Under the pieces are notes generated by a model that ran no database searches, was not told the origin of the DNA, and was given only the letters and a program-made list of their open reading frames with translations. The position numbers and the translations under genes are program-made. Of a stretch of DNA of 64,000 nt, positions 33,696 to 45,748 are shown one piece after another. Numbering within the stretch: position 1 is the stretch's first letter; every line of letters begins with the position of its first letter. This DNA is from Erinaceus europaeus (taxonomy: Eukaryota; Chordata; Mammalia; Eulipotyphla; Erinaceidae): contig NC_080170.1 in assembly GCF_950295315.1 (NCBI RefSeq), forward strand, positions 97,244,477 through 97,308,476, given 5' to 3'.

Positions 33696-35039
33696 CCAAA
33701 TTTTCTTCTTAGATTTTTAGTTAATCAGAAATAAAGATTCTACTAGCCAGCATTAATTTCACATACCTGCATATGGGATAAACATTTTCTGCTTATTTCA
33801 TGTGGACACTCTATTCACATGATGCTATGTCTATACTAGCTACATGTGAGGTTTTTTTTTTTTTTTTTCCAAGTTTGGTTTGCTGTTCTTGTAAGATGTT
33901 TGTACAACTGTTTGAATCAACTGCCTTAAAAAGCCTTGGGAGTTCAGTGTATTGTAGAAAGACATATTGATTGAGATACGTGCAGCATTTGCTCTTTAGA
34001 TTTTTCATATTTGGGGAATTTAACACTTGAAATAATGCCAGAATTTTAGAATGTGACTTGGATTAAATGTGTTGAGGTCATATTGCCAGATACATTAGCA
34101 TGAATGGATTGATTTCAATAGCCCTATTCTTTACTAGCTTAAAAGTGATCAAATGTTGAAAGACGAAATATATCTTATCTCTTTTTAAATCTTAATTGGC
34201 AGTCATCACTTCATACTAAGATAGGAATTGCCATTGGTGATATTTAAGATAAACTATGCTTTTAATTTTTTGTTGGTATTTTGACAAAAGAAAATAGTGT
34301 TGTACAGTTTTTAGCTGCTTTCAGTGCTTTTCTTTATATACAACTTTAATTTTAAAACCCTAGAATCTTTTTTTTCCCCTCCATATAATTCAAATGCTAT
34401 TTCTTCTATAGCCACTTTCTGGATGTATTTAGAAAAATATGTTAGAACTTCAGGCATAATTATCATGATAATCTGCCATAGTGTACATGAAAATTACTCA
34501 CTGATTAGTGAAAATAATGCATTCAAATATATCCTTTAAAATTGCATCAGTACTGCTGGCACTTCAAGTTTAAAACATAAATTTCAAGATGAATTGATGC
34601 AACTCAGGAGTAGAAAAACAAAGATGTAATGATGGTGTAATTAAGATTGTTTGCCTGTATCAGTTCAGTGTATATTATTTGTGCTTTTTTATCTTTAGTT
34701 GTGGATATTGGAATTAAAGAAACTTGAAGTGCATATACTACATTGAAGTACTATACTGAGCTTTCAGTAGCATCAGAGATTGCACATAATAATCATTTTA
34801 TAAGTTAAGCACTATGATTTAAATATCTAAGCATTTTAGATAGACATAGATGTGATTTAATCTAAGTATATTTTATCTACATAGTCATTCAGCATTAAGC
34901 ATCAAAATAAGACATATTTTGGGTATATATATATAGTTATATTACATAGAGACATTTTATTCCTCACAGCTAGTCTGATAGGTATTATTTATTTCAATTT
35001 ATAGAGGAAGCTAAGTCGCCAGAAAATTTAGTAATTTAC

Positions 35040-35460
35040 TCAAGGTTCACAACTATGACAAGATTCCTTTTGTCCACATTCTTGCCACCACTTATTTAAC
35101 TTTTTGATAGTAACCATTCTGATAGATGTGCGGCCAAATTTTAGTTATTATCTGCATTTCCCTAGTAGCAGACAATGAAGATTATCATTTATCTGTTGAC
35201 AGTCTGCTTGTCTTTTTTGCTAATTTGATAAAGTAGAATCTCATATGTACTGTTGATCCATTTCTTTCTCTTTTTTTTGATCCATTTCTTAAAGTATATG
35301 TCTCTTGATATCAAGTTGTAATGAGCTATAGATTTTGAATATTAGCCCCTTCTTTCACAAATGGTTTGCAAATATCTTTTCCTACTTAGTAGGCTGGAAT
35401 TTTGTTTGTTTTAATGGTGGTTTCTTCACAATGTAGTTAAAGTTCTAAATAAATATTAAG
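35040..35460 (-). mobile_element. L1 ORF2-region fragment (minus)
   Basis: taaccattctgatagatgtg, attatctgcatttccctagt, and ggtttgcaaatatcttttcc follow the mammalian L1 3' half in reverse. Confidence 0.65.
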
Positions 35461-36581
35461 ACTTCACAGCCAGTTATGCTAATGTATGCTAGTGTTTATG
35501 TGTGGCTGTTGCTTTTTTAAAATTAATTTTAATTTGAGAGATTTAACACATCCTCTCACACTGACCAGTGGATATTTAATAAGGTTTAACACTTTTGTTT
35601 CTCTAAAAATAAATTATGCTTTTATTATTATTTCCTGAAATCCCTGGGAAAGTTGGCAACAGAGATAGGAATAATAGTCTATCAGCATTTTGAGTCTGTC
35701 TTTACCTCCTTATTTACAGAAATGTTCTATTTGAATTTAAGTTTGGTATTTGCTAGTGGCCTACACTGAAAGATTAATGCTGATATCTACATAGTCTTAA
35801 AAATCCACAATTATTAAGTATAAAATTGATAAACCACCAAATATATTGGGAATCTACATGAGTGACCAGTAATTTGCCCTTAGTTAAGATTAATCTCCAT
35901 TCATGGGAACTGATACTAATGGTTTCACTTTTAAGAAACTGTTGTGATAAGGGGGGCTGACCAGGAAGCCAATTCTCTGCTGCTAATGTTTCTGCTGATT
36001 TTACTTCTTCTTAAGCAAAACTCTTCACATTAGGATGTGGATGAATTGTTTGAGGGAAGCACTGAGTCTGTTCAGCCTACTAAAAGTAAATTTGAATCAT
36101 CTACTAATTTTTGGGCCCCCACCCTAGCATCAGTAAGGTATTATTTTACAGCACAGTTGACTTGAAAATCAAAAACAAAGACACATTACCAAGTATTTTT
36201 CTAGATCTGTATTGCTTTGACAGGAGTAGGGAAGAAGATGGGATGGAGAATGTTCTGCCAGATTATTTACAAGATGTAGCAGGAAAGGAAGGAAGGACTT
36301 TATTGACAAAGTGGAAGCCATTCTTTTTTATACAGTTCTTTTGGTTTGTTTTCTGTTTGCTTTATACAGCTTGTTTCATAAATATATGGGACTGGAGATG
36401 AATCTCTGTTAATTCTCAAATTTCCAACATTCCTTATCTCAGGTTTCTGATATTCAGAATGTAAACAATACAATTGTACCCTATACTAGTAAGTAAAAAG
36501 GAAATGTTATTTATAAAGGTAATGAGATATGGTATTTTTTATCATATTGCTTAAATATTCTTTCTCTAAAAATCTACACAG

Positions 36582-36841
36582 ATGGTTCACAAGCACCAGC
36601 AAGACCTCCTAAACCACGACCTCGCAGGACTGCACCAGAAATTCACCACAGAAAGCCCCAAGGGCCTGAGGCAGCATTGGAAAATGTTGATGCGAAAATT
36701 GCAAAACTCATGGGAGAGGGTTATGCCTTTGAAGAAGTAAAGAGAGCCTTAGAGATAGCCCAGAATAATGTTGAAGTGGCCCGTAGCATCCTCCGAGAAT
36801 TTGCCTTCCCCCCTCCAGTCTCTCCACGTCTAAATCTATAG
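36582..36841 (+). CDS. CBLB: CBLB terminal coding exon with UBA domain
   Basis: The acceptor is aatctacacag|atggtt. Two bases complete Asp, then 85 codons to TAG at 36839-36841. First comes a basic proline segment [17 protein letters not shown] fits PxxxPR, the CIN85/CD2AP SH3 motif (family knowledge). Then comes a UBA domain from about [20 protein letters not shown] to SILREFAFP, with the MGEGY loop typical of UBA. In Cbl-b the UBA binds polyubiquitin and supports dimerisation. The ending [10 protein letters not shown] matches my memory of the CBLB C-terminus. The exon is intact and the reading is unambiguous. Confidence 0.98.
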
Positions 36842-38090
36842 CAGCCAGCCGAACTATCATCACCAAAATGGAAGAGAAAATGCTGAATATGCCAGAAGTG
36901 TGGAAAGGAGAAGAGTGAGACGGAATTTAAGAGAGAAGATGTCTCCACCTCGCCTCTTGTGGCATGTTGAGAAGGGCCTGAGTGCTGCTTCCCTGAAGAC
37001 AAGCGCTTGCTCAGGATGTTGGCAGCTGGGCTTTCTTATTTTTGCTAGCCATACTTTTAAATCAGGGTTGAACTGACAAAAATAATTTAAAGACGTTTAC
37101 TTCCCTTGAACTTTAAATCTGTGAAATGCTTTTCCTTGTTTACAAGTGGCAGGTTTTGTTTCAAGTTTTTTTTTTTTTTTTTTTTTTTGATCCCTGTACT
37201 GTGTTCTTGATGGACCCTTTGTAGAGTGGTCAGGTCTGCTGTAACATTTCCCACCAACTTCCTTGCTGTCCACATCAGTAACTATGACGTATGTTCATTT
37301 TGATCTCACCTATGACATCCCCAACAGTGGCCAGGTCCTATCCCATTTCTCTTAGTTTTTAAAATGCTTTAAACATATCAGACTAATGGAAACAAAAAGA
37401 AAAGAAAAGTGTGGCCTTCACTACTGAGTCTTTCTTCTTTAGAAACCATTGCTGTGGAGAGATGGAGGAAAATCTGAATGTATAAAACTTTTTTTTTTTT
37501 TTTTTTTTTTTTTTGGCTAACGAACTGTCTCTCATAAGGAGTTTTCATATAATACAGAGGAGCTTTCTTTTTTTTAGTGTAAGTTTTGTGAGCTTTAATT
37601 TTCCATATTCTCATCCCAGGGGTGTCACGTCTCTGTAAAACCTTAAAATATTAGAAAGCAACTACTGCAGATATGGGAGAAATATACTTGCACACAACAA
37701 TACTGTATTAAAGTTACATAATAAGGTTTCTGATATTTATTGCCTGCATTACTTTGAGGCATGTTGTTGAATAAGAGAACCATCTCCCAGAAATAAATTA
37801 CTTTTGGATAAAATTATGGTCATACCCTTCCAAAAGTGGAACAGAGTTTATTTCCTATTTGAATTATTATACTCTGGTACCTAACAGGCTTAGGAACCAG
37901 CTCATATTGCAGTGGAAACATTAAATCTTTGATGCACTGTTAAGTGCTAATGCTACTGTGGCAGTGTTTTCTGCAAAGTTCTTAGTAATTTTCTTTCTGC
38001 AGTCAAATCAGAGTTCATATGTGATTTGTGGATCTACTCTTTCATTGCTCCACCCAGTCAAATAAAATAAATTATATAGTTTGCCCAGTT
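36842..38090 (+). other. CBLB: CBLB 3' UTR (proximal part) with candidate poly(A) signals
   Basis: Untranslated sequence after the CBLB stop. Candidate AATAAA signals lie at 37792-37797 and 38061-38066, and another further on at 39279-39284. Two long T tracts (about 37167-37188 and 37490-37514) are present. I cannot tell which signal is used; the SINE-free sequence up to about 40.7 kb may also be UTR. Confidence 0.6.
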
Positions 38091-38231
38091 TTTTTTTCTT
38101 CAAAATGGAGACTGATTCTTCAGAAACTGTTACCGATATTAATTTACAATATTTACTGAGCATCTATTATGTGCTCATCATTGCTAGGCACTGTGTTTCA
38201 AAGCACAAACTATTGCTAATTATCTCCAATA

Positions 38232-38271
<40 letters not shown>

Positions 38272-40741
38272 TACCCAGCATTTTCTTGCCAAATCCTGAA
38301 AGATTTCCACAAGAAAGTCAGAATTTTGGGGCATTTTTTTTCATACCTCCTAATGAGAAATTAGTGGGAAAATGAGACATAAGCTAGTCTGTAAAATTCT
38401 TCAACCATAGAAGTTTTCTATATGTAGGCCTATGGGTTTGTACACATTGCTGGCACTTCATTCATAATTTCAAGTATAGTGCATGTAAAAAGATGTCTCT
38501 CTTCAGGAATTCAAAGGACATGACCAGACATCTAACAGAGCCAAGACTCAGCTTATGGCCAGGCTGACCTGAAAAGCACATAGACATGTTTTTTTGTTTG
38601 TTTGTTTTGCATAGTGGCATTTCCTTTCCTGACATAATAGGAGTACATGAGTCACAGGACTTGAAGAGTTTGTGTTCCTATGTCATTGATAGTTTTTCAA
38701 GGTGATTCTAAGCTGGTTGGTGTCCCTAGAGTGGATTTTTTAAAGTTGCCTTAGAGAGTCTTATGAGTAGCTATGCAGTTTTGTTCTTTTTTCTTTTTTT
38801 TTTTTAGTTTTAAAAATGCATCATCTAATTCTCCATTGCTTCATGAATGCATGCTATCTCATGATTTACCCTTGTTTATGTCACATTGGAATAGCACTGT
38901 ATATTTTGTTTTTGTATGATTTGATGATCATATGTTCAGTCCAAAAACCAAAAGTTGCCCCTTCATTTGTGATAACGTTGCTCTAAAATTAGGGAATGAT
39001 GTGAAATACGAATCCTGTAACATAATATATTCTCACGAAAATTTTTGCTGAGAATTAAAAAAGATAACAGTAAACTTAAAAATCTTACTTTGCAAAGAAT
39101 ATTTGCTAGCCTCCTCCAAATGCTGCACATTATACTTAACAGCAGTCATTACTTTTGTTATAAAAGACTGAATCTAAGATTTGTATAGAATGGAATGGAA
39201 AGAGGGAAATTTTCTATCAAACACTCATGAAAGACCCATTGCTACCTATGACCTAACAAACACAGACATTTTTGAGGAAATAAATTGAAATATATATATA
39301 TTTATATTAAAAAATAATACCTATTAATTATTAGAAATACCCAGACATGATTCCACTGTGATCCATAAAGAAACATTCCTTCCATTTCTTGAGACTTGGT
39401 GATATGATTATTTTTAACCTGGCATACCACAGAATTCAAATCTATTCAGATCACAGCCAGTGTTAACCTATATTGTTCCTAGCTCCTATCATATTTTGGG
39501 GATAGAAGTACTTATCCTCACTGATGGCTAATAAATTAATCTCCATAGTCTTTTTCCTTTTACTTTATATAATATCCTGGCCAATTTTTCTAGAATTGAA
39601 TCGGAATAGTACTTGTGGTTAATCTGATCACCCTTCCACAAAGATCCTATTTAACCCTTCCCTACCTGCTGTCCCTTCCCACATTACAAATAGTCTCAGT
39701 AGTAGAGCCCAAGTAAACTTCAAAGGCCCAGGACCCACTTATTAATATTTCACACATAAGAACACTTGCAAAAATTCTTCATAATGTGAACTTTTTTAAA
39801 TTCTTGGTTCCAGAAACATTTCCTACAGTTTGGACATTATTTTTCCTCTCTTATTTTCAACTTGAAGCTTTAATTTGCACTGAACTATCTAACCTAGTTC
39901 AATTTTTACTTTTTATTTTCCTTAATGGAACATATTTGAAACAAGCTGCAGTATGTTTTCAACAATACAGGTACTGCCTACTGACCTGTAATTTTAGTGC
40001 TTCTAGGAAAAGTTTCCAGAAAAGAAAGAGTGAAGGGTTTTCTTCTCAATTACTATTTTATTTTAATGCCTTTTTTAAACCTGTCTAATGTGGCAAAGTA
40101 GTTATGTGTTTAATTAATTTATATTCATTCTTTTTCAATTCTGGTTATTATATAAACTCAAGTATGTTATCTGTTCTTTTAAGGTATTTTATAAAATGGA
40201 TGTTAACAAAATCAGACTTGGTATTTTATTTTTACAAATGAATATGGATTATTTCTGAGCATTTCTATATTGTAATTTTTGTCTTTATGTTAAGTAAAAG
40301 TAACTTCATGTAAGAGCTAACTGGACAGATTTTGTCCAATGGAGTAGTACAAATTTTCCATCCTAAATGATTTGCTGGCATACCAAAGCTACAGAATTTT
40401 CTAGTACTCATATAGTAACTTGTCTTAGAACTGAAAATCAAAGTTACATTAAGATTCAAGTAACTAACACAATATCTAGGAAAAACTGAAGAAGGCCTTG
40501 ATGTCATGCTATATAAGTGAGAATTCCTAATCAGCAATAACATTTGTTCACTAAATTCTTGAATTTTCTAGTCATTAACAAATGACTCATCACTAATGGG
40601 GAGAGAATAATGCAGATGAAAAGTGTTGATAACTGCTTTTCTATCGAGAACGATAGCATTCTGGTACATGACAGGTTATATGCATAGTAATAATCATACC
40701 TACAAGCAAATACTCTTAAATGAGAGAGAAGAATACCAGTA
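38091..40741. other. Distal CBLB 3' UTR or immediate downstream flank; no gene seen
   Basis: AT-rich, without open frames that look coding and without any SINE or L1 I recognise. It contains a (TA)n/T tract at 38229-38272 and an AATAAA at 39279-39284. It may be a long alternative 3' UTR; nothing in the sequence alone settles this. Confidence 0.4.
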
Positions 40742-40746
40742 ACATG

Positions 40747-41195
40747 TGCCGGGATAGCGTGAGGGTACTTCTTCCTGAGCTAGTGCTCTCTGGCTTGGAG
40801 AGAACTCAACTGGAGCCGATCTAGGCTGCTGCGTGGGAGAGGGATCAGGAACTCGTGCCGCACTAACTTCCGCAGGAGATACACTCTGGAACTCTCGGAG
40901 CCGGAAAGCAATTTCCAGGTGTCTTTAATCAGAAGAGCAGCTGTTTTTATACTCTCCAAGTAGGGTGGAAACAGGATGTGATATAGAGAGGGTGGAGAGA
41001 AAAGTGACTGGTGAAAATCAGAGTGTGACAAGGAGGGGGCGGAACAGGCAAGAATCCTATCACTGAACCACCAATGCCCTGGAGTGCTTTATGTAAAAGT
41101 GATTTATGTAAATAGACCAAAGCTTTGGATCAGAAAATCCCTATATAGGCATATGGTTAAGCAGAAGCCAGGGGGAGGTGGCATACTACCCAACA
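40747..41195 (-). repeat. ERV2 3' LTR
   Basis: 449 bp. U3 segment 40957-41036 (reverse) matches the ERV1 U3 at about 21440-21517; the rest is unlike ERV1. Two differences from the 5' LTR. Confidence 0.95.
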
Positions 41196-41213
41196 TCTCC
41201 CCCTTTCTTTTTA
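41196..41213 (-). promoter_or_regulatory. ERV2 polypurine tract
   Basis: In viral sense taaaaagaaagggggaga next to the 3' LTR. Same core as ERV1. Confidence 0.9.
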
Positions 41214-42433
41214 ACTATTTGCCATAGCATCAGGAGTGTGGGGCACTTTGTGAGGCAGGGAGGTGATAAGAGGCACACCTTTTTTGGGGTTCTACTGTCC
41301 CTCCTTGCTCAACCTCTCCGTGGAGAGAGAGACTAACAGGATTGACACACCCCTCAGGCTCAAGCCCTTCCAAGCTCAACCATATCCTCACAATTCCCCA
41401 ACATCTTCCTCTTACTTAATGGCCATATATAACTGGGTCAATGTCTGTAAAAGGCTTCATCTCTGTCAGGGGAATAGCAGTGTAGGGGTGAACGGAAACC
41501 TGTTGGGAAGAAAGCAGAATGATAGTGTGTAAGTGTCTTCAAAAAGAACTAGCACAAGACAGGGAGGGATAAGTAAGAGTAGCAAGAGACAGAGTGAGCC
41601 TGATGGGTGGAGGAGTGGGGGCCTGATAAGCCGAGGGGCTAGAGGGGTGATCTGGCATTGCAAAATCCCGAGTCAGCTGGCGGTAAGTTCTATGAACTGC
41701 TACAGTCATTCTTCAAGAAGTCCAGCAGTATAAAAGGAGTGTCCAGCAAGTTCTATAGAAGCATCAGTCCATTGTCAAAGGCCAGGAAATAAATGTCACA
41801 CGTCTATCTTGATGGAGGAGGACGGCCACTGGAACTTTTCTTCTCTGTAGAGAGTGACCTGGAACCGCCAAAACATGGTGGGCGAAACAGAAGCAGGAAG
41901 AGCAGACACCGATGGTTGAGAGAAAGGCAGTAGGAAAGTCTTGTCCTTTGGAGTCTGTGAATCAGGTTCTCCAGATCGTGTCAGGTCACATCATGGGTTT
42001 CGGGGGATGGCTGTAATTGTGGGTGATGTCAGAGGTCAGGGGTCCAAGATGGATTTCTGGGGATTCTATATGAGCAGATGCTTCTTTATGCGAAGGCTTG
42101 TCATAGCTGTAGTCAATTACTTATGAAAAAACTTTGTAACAAATTAGAAGTTTACTACAATTGATAACTCAATGATTATAATTGGTTTAGGTATCTTTAT
42201 AATTTCGTGTAAAGGTCATCTTACGTGACCTCATGTAGCAGTCTTTATATAGCAAAGTTTTCATACCGAATTTAAGTCACATATATTGATTCTTAACTAT
42301 TTTTACATTGGGTTTTTAAGCAAACTCAGGTTACTAGAGTTAACACATCTTAGTGACAATTTTTTTTTTGTGGTACATTTACAATATCGGATTGATGCCA
42401 AATTTGTTGTGGATTAATTTCCACAAGATAGCT

Positions 42434-42472
42434 TACAGGACATTTTTGGGGGCCCTCCAAAAATGTCCTGTA
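42434..42472. repeat. 16-bp perfect hairpin in ERV2 post-pol region
   Basis: Arms TACAGGACATTTTTGG (42434-42449) and CCAAAAATGTCCTGTA (42457-42472) with a 7-nt loop. Confidence 0.95.
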
Positions 42473-42836
42473 TAGAGAATTTGTATTTTAACTTAGGAGA
42501 TGATGAATTGTCACATTGAATATTTAGAGTTTTACCTTAAACACTCAGTTACTTAAATGAATTGATTTTACCTCTTCTCGTAAAAATGTAGCTTCGAAGT
42601 TACAATTTAACTGTTAAGTTAATGTTTACCAAACTTGAAACACGCATATTAAACATATAGTTTATAATACACAGGAGGAGAAAAACTTGTAAATAAGATA
42701 TATCATTTCAAATGTGAATTTAGATCTACTGTCATAGTTGAACCATCTTTACTCACACAGTTTAAGACTAAACATTTCATATTGATATCAAGACTTAAAA
42801 AAGAAATCAAAAGGGGGAATGAACAATTTTTGGACT

Positions 42837-42858
42837 GTTTCTGGACGTCTCCAGAAAC
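42837..42858. repeat. 9-bp perfect hairpin in ERV2 post-pol region
   Basis: GTTTCTGGA and TCCAGAAAC around CGTC. The homologous ERV1 site (22461-22480) keeps tttctaga...tccagaaa with one stem mismatch. Confidence 0.85.
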
Positions 42859-43042
42859 CATGGCTGCATCCAGCCGTTTTATATAAAGTCAGTTAACTTT
42901 CAGAGTACTCTGAGCACAATGGGTCATACAAAAATTTTGGTCACTCAACTCACTCAATTTTTTTTTTTTCACTCACAAAACACAACTGGCCAGTCATAGC
43001 ATAAGACATTCATTCGGGGGGGGGGGGGAAGAGTTCTGTGAA

Positions 43043-45748
43043 TCAATTTTTTTTTTTGATTCTGCCATGCTGTATTATGGATCCTGGGGGTGCATCCTGT
43101 AGCCAGTCCTCTTGCAGCCAGTCTTCTTGCAGTGTTTCTTGTTCTTCAGGGATATCAGCGCCATCATGTGGGTATTGCCGAACGTGGCGGGCAGGAACCC
43201 AAACAGGCTTGGAGTAATTTTGTGGAAAAATACATGCGAAACCCCTCCCCATAGTCAACAGGGGGTCAGGTCCTTTCCAAATTTTATCAAGTGGGTCTTT
43301 CCATTTGACTTTAATAGCTGGGAGTGTGGGTGGTGTTTGCCAATGAAGAATTATAGGAGGTTGGTCTGAGTTTTTGTAAATATTAAAGAGATTTAATGTA
43401 GTTAAGGCTTTTGCCAGCTGGATATTAGGGGGCTACATTTCCCATTTTTCTTTATTTAATTGAGCCTTAAGAGTTTGATGGGCCCTCTCAACAATGCCTT
43501 GTCCCTGTGGATTATACGGAATGCCTGTAGTATGAGTAATGTTCCAGAGGGAACAAAAATCTTTAAATTGTTTGTTGGTAAAAGCAGGTCCATTATCCGT
43601 TTTAAGTTGAAGAGGTAAGCCCATTACAACAAAACAGGAGAGCATATGGCTTATAAGCTTTTTTGAGTTTTCTCCAGTCTGAGCTGTAGCCCACATAAAC
43701 TTAGAGAAGGTATCAATTGAGACGAACACATATTTTTGTTTGCCAAAGTTAGGTATGTGGGTAACATCAATTTGCCAAAGAGCATTGGCTTTTAAACCTC
43801 GAGGATTAACCCCCAGAGTCTGAATAGCAGCTGTTTTGATTAGACCTGCACAGGAGGAACATGTAGCAAGAATACGTTTTAACTGTGGCAGAGGAATATC
43901 AGGAAATCGAGCTCGAAGACCTTTAAGATTAACATGGGTTAGGGAATGAAAGTCAGCAGGATTAGAGACAGAGGCTAGGAGAATTCCTGTGGAGGCAAGG
44001 CGGTCAGCTGCAGCATTCCCTTCGGACAGGGGACCAGGAAGAGGGCTGTGGGAACGTAGGTGCTGAACATACAGTGGATGGGTTCGAGAACAGAGCATAG
44101 AGGCAATTTGAATTAAAAGAGGAGAAAGTGGGTTGTCATCAATTCTTACATAAGATCGAGCAAGCCATGGAAGTAAGTTAACAGTATACACACTGTCAGA
44201 AAAAAGGTTGAAGGATTCTGGTACAGCTTTTAATGCAAGGAAAACAGCATAAAGTTCTTTGTACTGAGGGGAATTATCAGGAAATTCAGTAAAGAGAGGT
44301 TTGGGGTATTGCTGGTCTGGATAATATATAAGGGCAGCAGCTCCCTTTTTTCCACCATCAGTGAACACTGTAGGAGCAGAGGGGATGGGATCTCGAGAGA
44401 AAAGTTTAGGTACTAGTAGAGGCAACAGAGGTATTAGAGGGAAATTGATTATCTCCAAATTATTAGAGGGAAAATGATTATCTAATTGTCCTGGAAAGCC
44501 CATTAAACTTATGGCAAAACGAGAATGGTGGCGTATGAGCCATTCTGTATCTGTGAGAGAAAAGGGAAGAATGATTGAATCTGGTTCCCTTCCTTAGACC
44601 TGAACCGATCTGTTTCTTCCTTGGCGAACCATAAATGCTAAGGCATCAATCTCGGTAAGGAGTCTTGGAGCTCCGCCTACTGGCGTATGAAGCCATTCGA
44701 GAACGCCATGCTTCTGCCACAATGCCCCCACTACCATGGGGGTGGAGTTAAAGATTAGAAGATTTACTGGAGAGGAGGGGGAGAACTGAACGAGGTGTAT
44801 GTCCTGGAGAGCCTGGTTAACTTTTTCCAGAGCCAAGGAGGCTTCGGGGGTTAACATACGCTTTGAGGAGGGCTGTTTGTTTCCTTTTAACAGATCGAAC
44901 AGTGGTTGCAGGCAGCTCGTAGGCAGATAAAGATACTGCCTAAGCCAATTCAAATTTCCAAGAAAACTTTGTAAAGAAGCAAGAGTGAGATTAGAAGGAA
45001 AAGTAACACAAGGTTTTAAAGGACGAATCTGCGTTAGGGAAATCTCTGAGCCTAAGAAAGATATTGGAGGGATTAGCTGTATCTTCTCAGGAGCTACATT
45101 AAGTCCACTTCTCTTTAAGGCAGGGATTAGAAAATCACGTAGGGCGGAGAGATCTGTATCTAATTGTCCCCATATTAACACGTCATCCATATAATGAAAA
45201 ACCTTAAGGCCCTTATGAATATATGGAAAAAGGGCAGATTTAACAACCTCTTGACAAATAGTAGGACTATTAGCCATGCCCTGGGGCAGTACCACCCATT
45301 CAAATCTATCGGCAGGGCTGGCATTATTAATAGAAGGAACAGAGAAAGCAAAACGTTTACAATCTTGTGGGTGTAAGGGAATAGAGAAAAAACAGTCCTG
45401 TATATCAATAGCTATGATTGGAATTCCTGTGGGAATTGCGGAAGCAAGAGGCAAACCCCTTTGGGGGGAGCCCCAAACCTGCATGGTTTTATTAACTGCA
45501 CGAAGATCTTGGAGGAGGTGCCATTTTCCTGAGCGCTTTTTAATCAAAAACACTGGAGTATTCCATGGGCTCCGAGAATGATGAATGTGTCCCAAAGATA
45601 ACTGCTCTTGGACGAGTTTTTTTAAAATTTCTAGCTTCTCCCTAGGCAAAGGCCACTGTTCCACCCAGACAGGCTCATTAGAAAGCCAATCTAAGCGGGG
45701 AGTTCTGTAACGAACAGTGGCAGTTAGTATTGGGGGTGCTGGTTGGGT
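43043..45748 (-). pseudogene. pol: ERV2 pol: RT, RNase H, integrase, two in-frame stops
   Basis: One reading frame, -1 relative to pro, bounded upstream by TAG at 45749-45751. RT: WVEQWPLPREKL start, LPQGMANSPT, catalytic YMDD, thumb with FLGNLNWLRQYL. RNase H: FTDGGKKGAAALIYY, ELYAVFLALKAV, catalytic-type SDS and a late AAADRLA segment. Integrase: zinc motif HSLTH ... CSSC, catalytic core with D in WQIDVTH, D in KTDNGPAFT and E in GIVERAH, and a C-terminal domain with WKGPDPLL and WVPARHVRQY. Breaks: TAA at 44594-44596 between RT and RNase H, and TAG at 43433-43435 after the integrase core. No frameshift found. The C-terminus has a short duplication, QEDWLQEDWL. Full-length Pol cannot be made from this copy without readthrough. 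Confidence 0.95.

Larger units (their letters stand above)
30397..36581 (+). other. CBLB: CBLB intron
   Basis: Last coding intron. 30475-30860, 31500-32160, 33700-35040 and 35460-36581 hold nothing recognised. Confidence 0.9.
41196..43040 (-). other. ERV2 pol-to-LTR region, no env
   Basis: 1.85 kb where env would lie. No open frame with envelope features (no signal peptide, SU/TM pattern or immunosuppressive-like motif seen). Shares blocks with ERV1 22380-23185 and holds two perfect inverted repeats (42434-42472 and 42837-42858). Probably a conserved non-coding RNA region (inference). Confidence 0.8.

Noticed and set aside
41196..43040. Possible env or accessory gene of ERV2
   Set aside because: No long minus-strand frame with envelope features; the homologous part of ERV1 is also non-coding.
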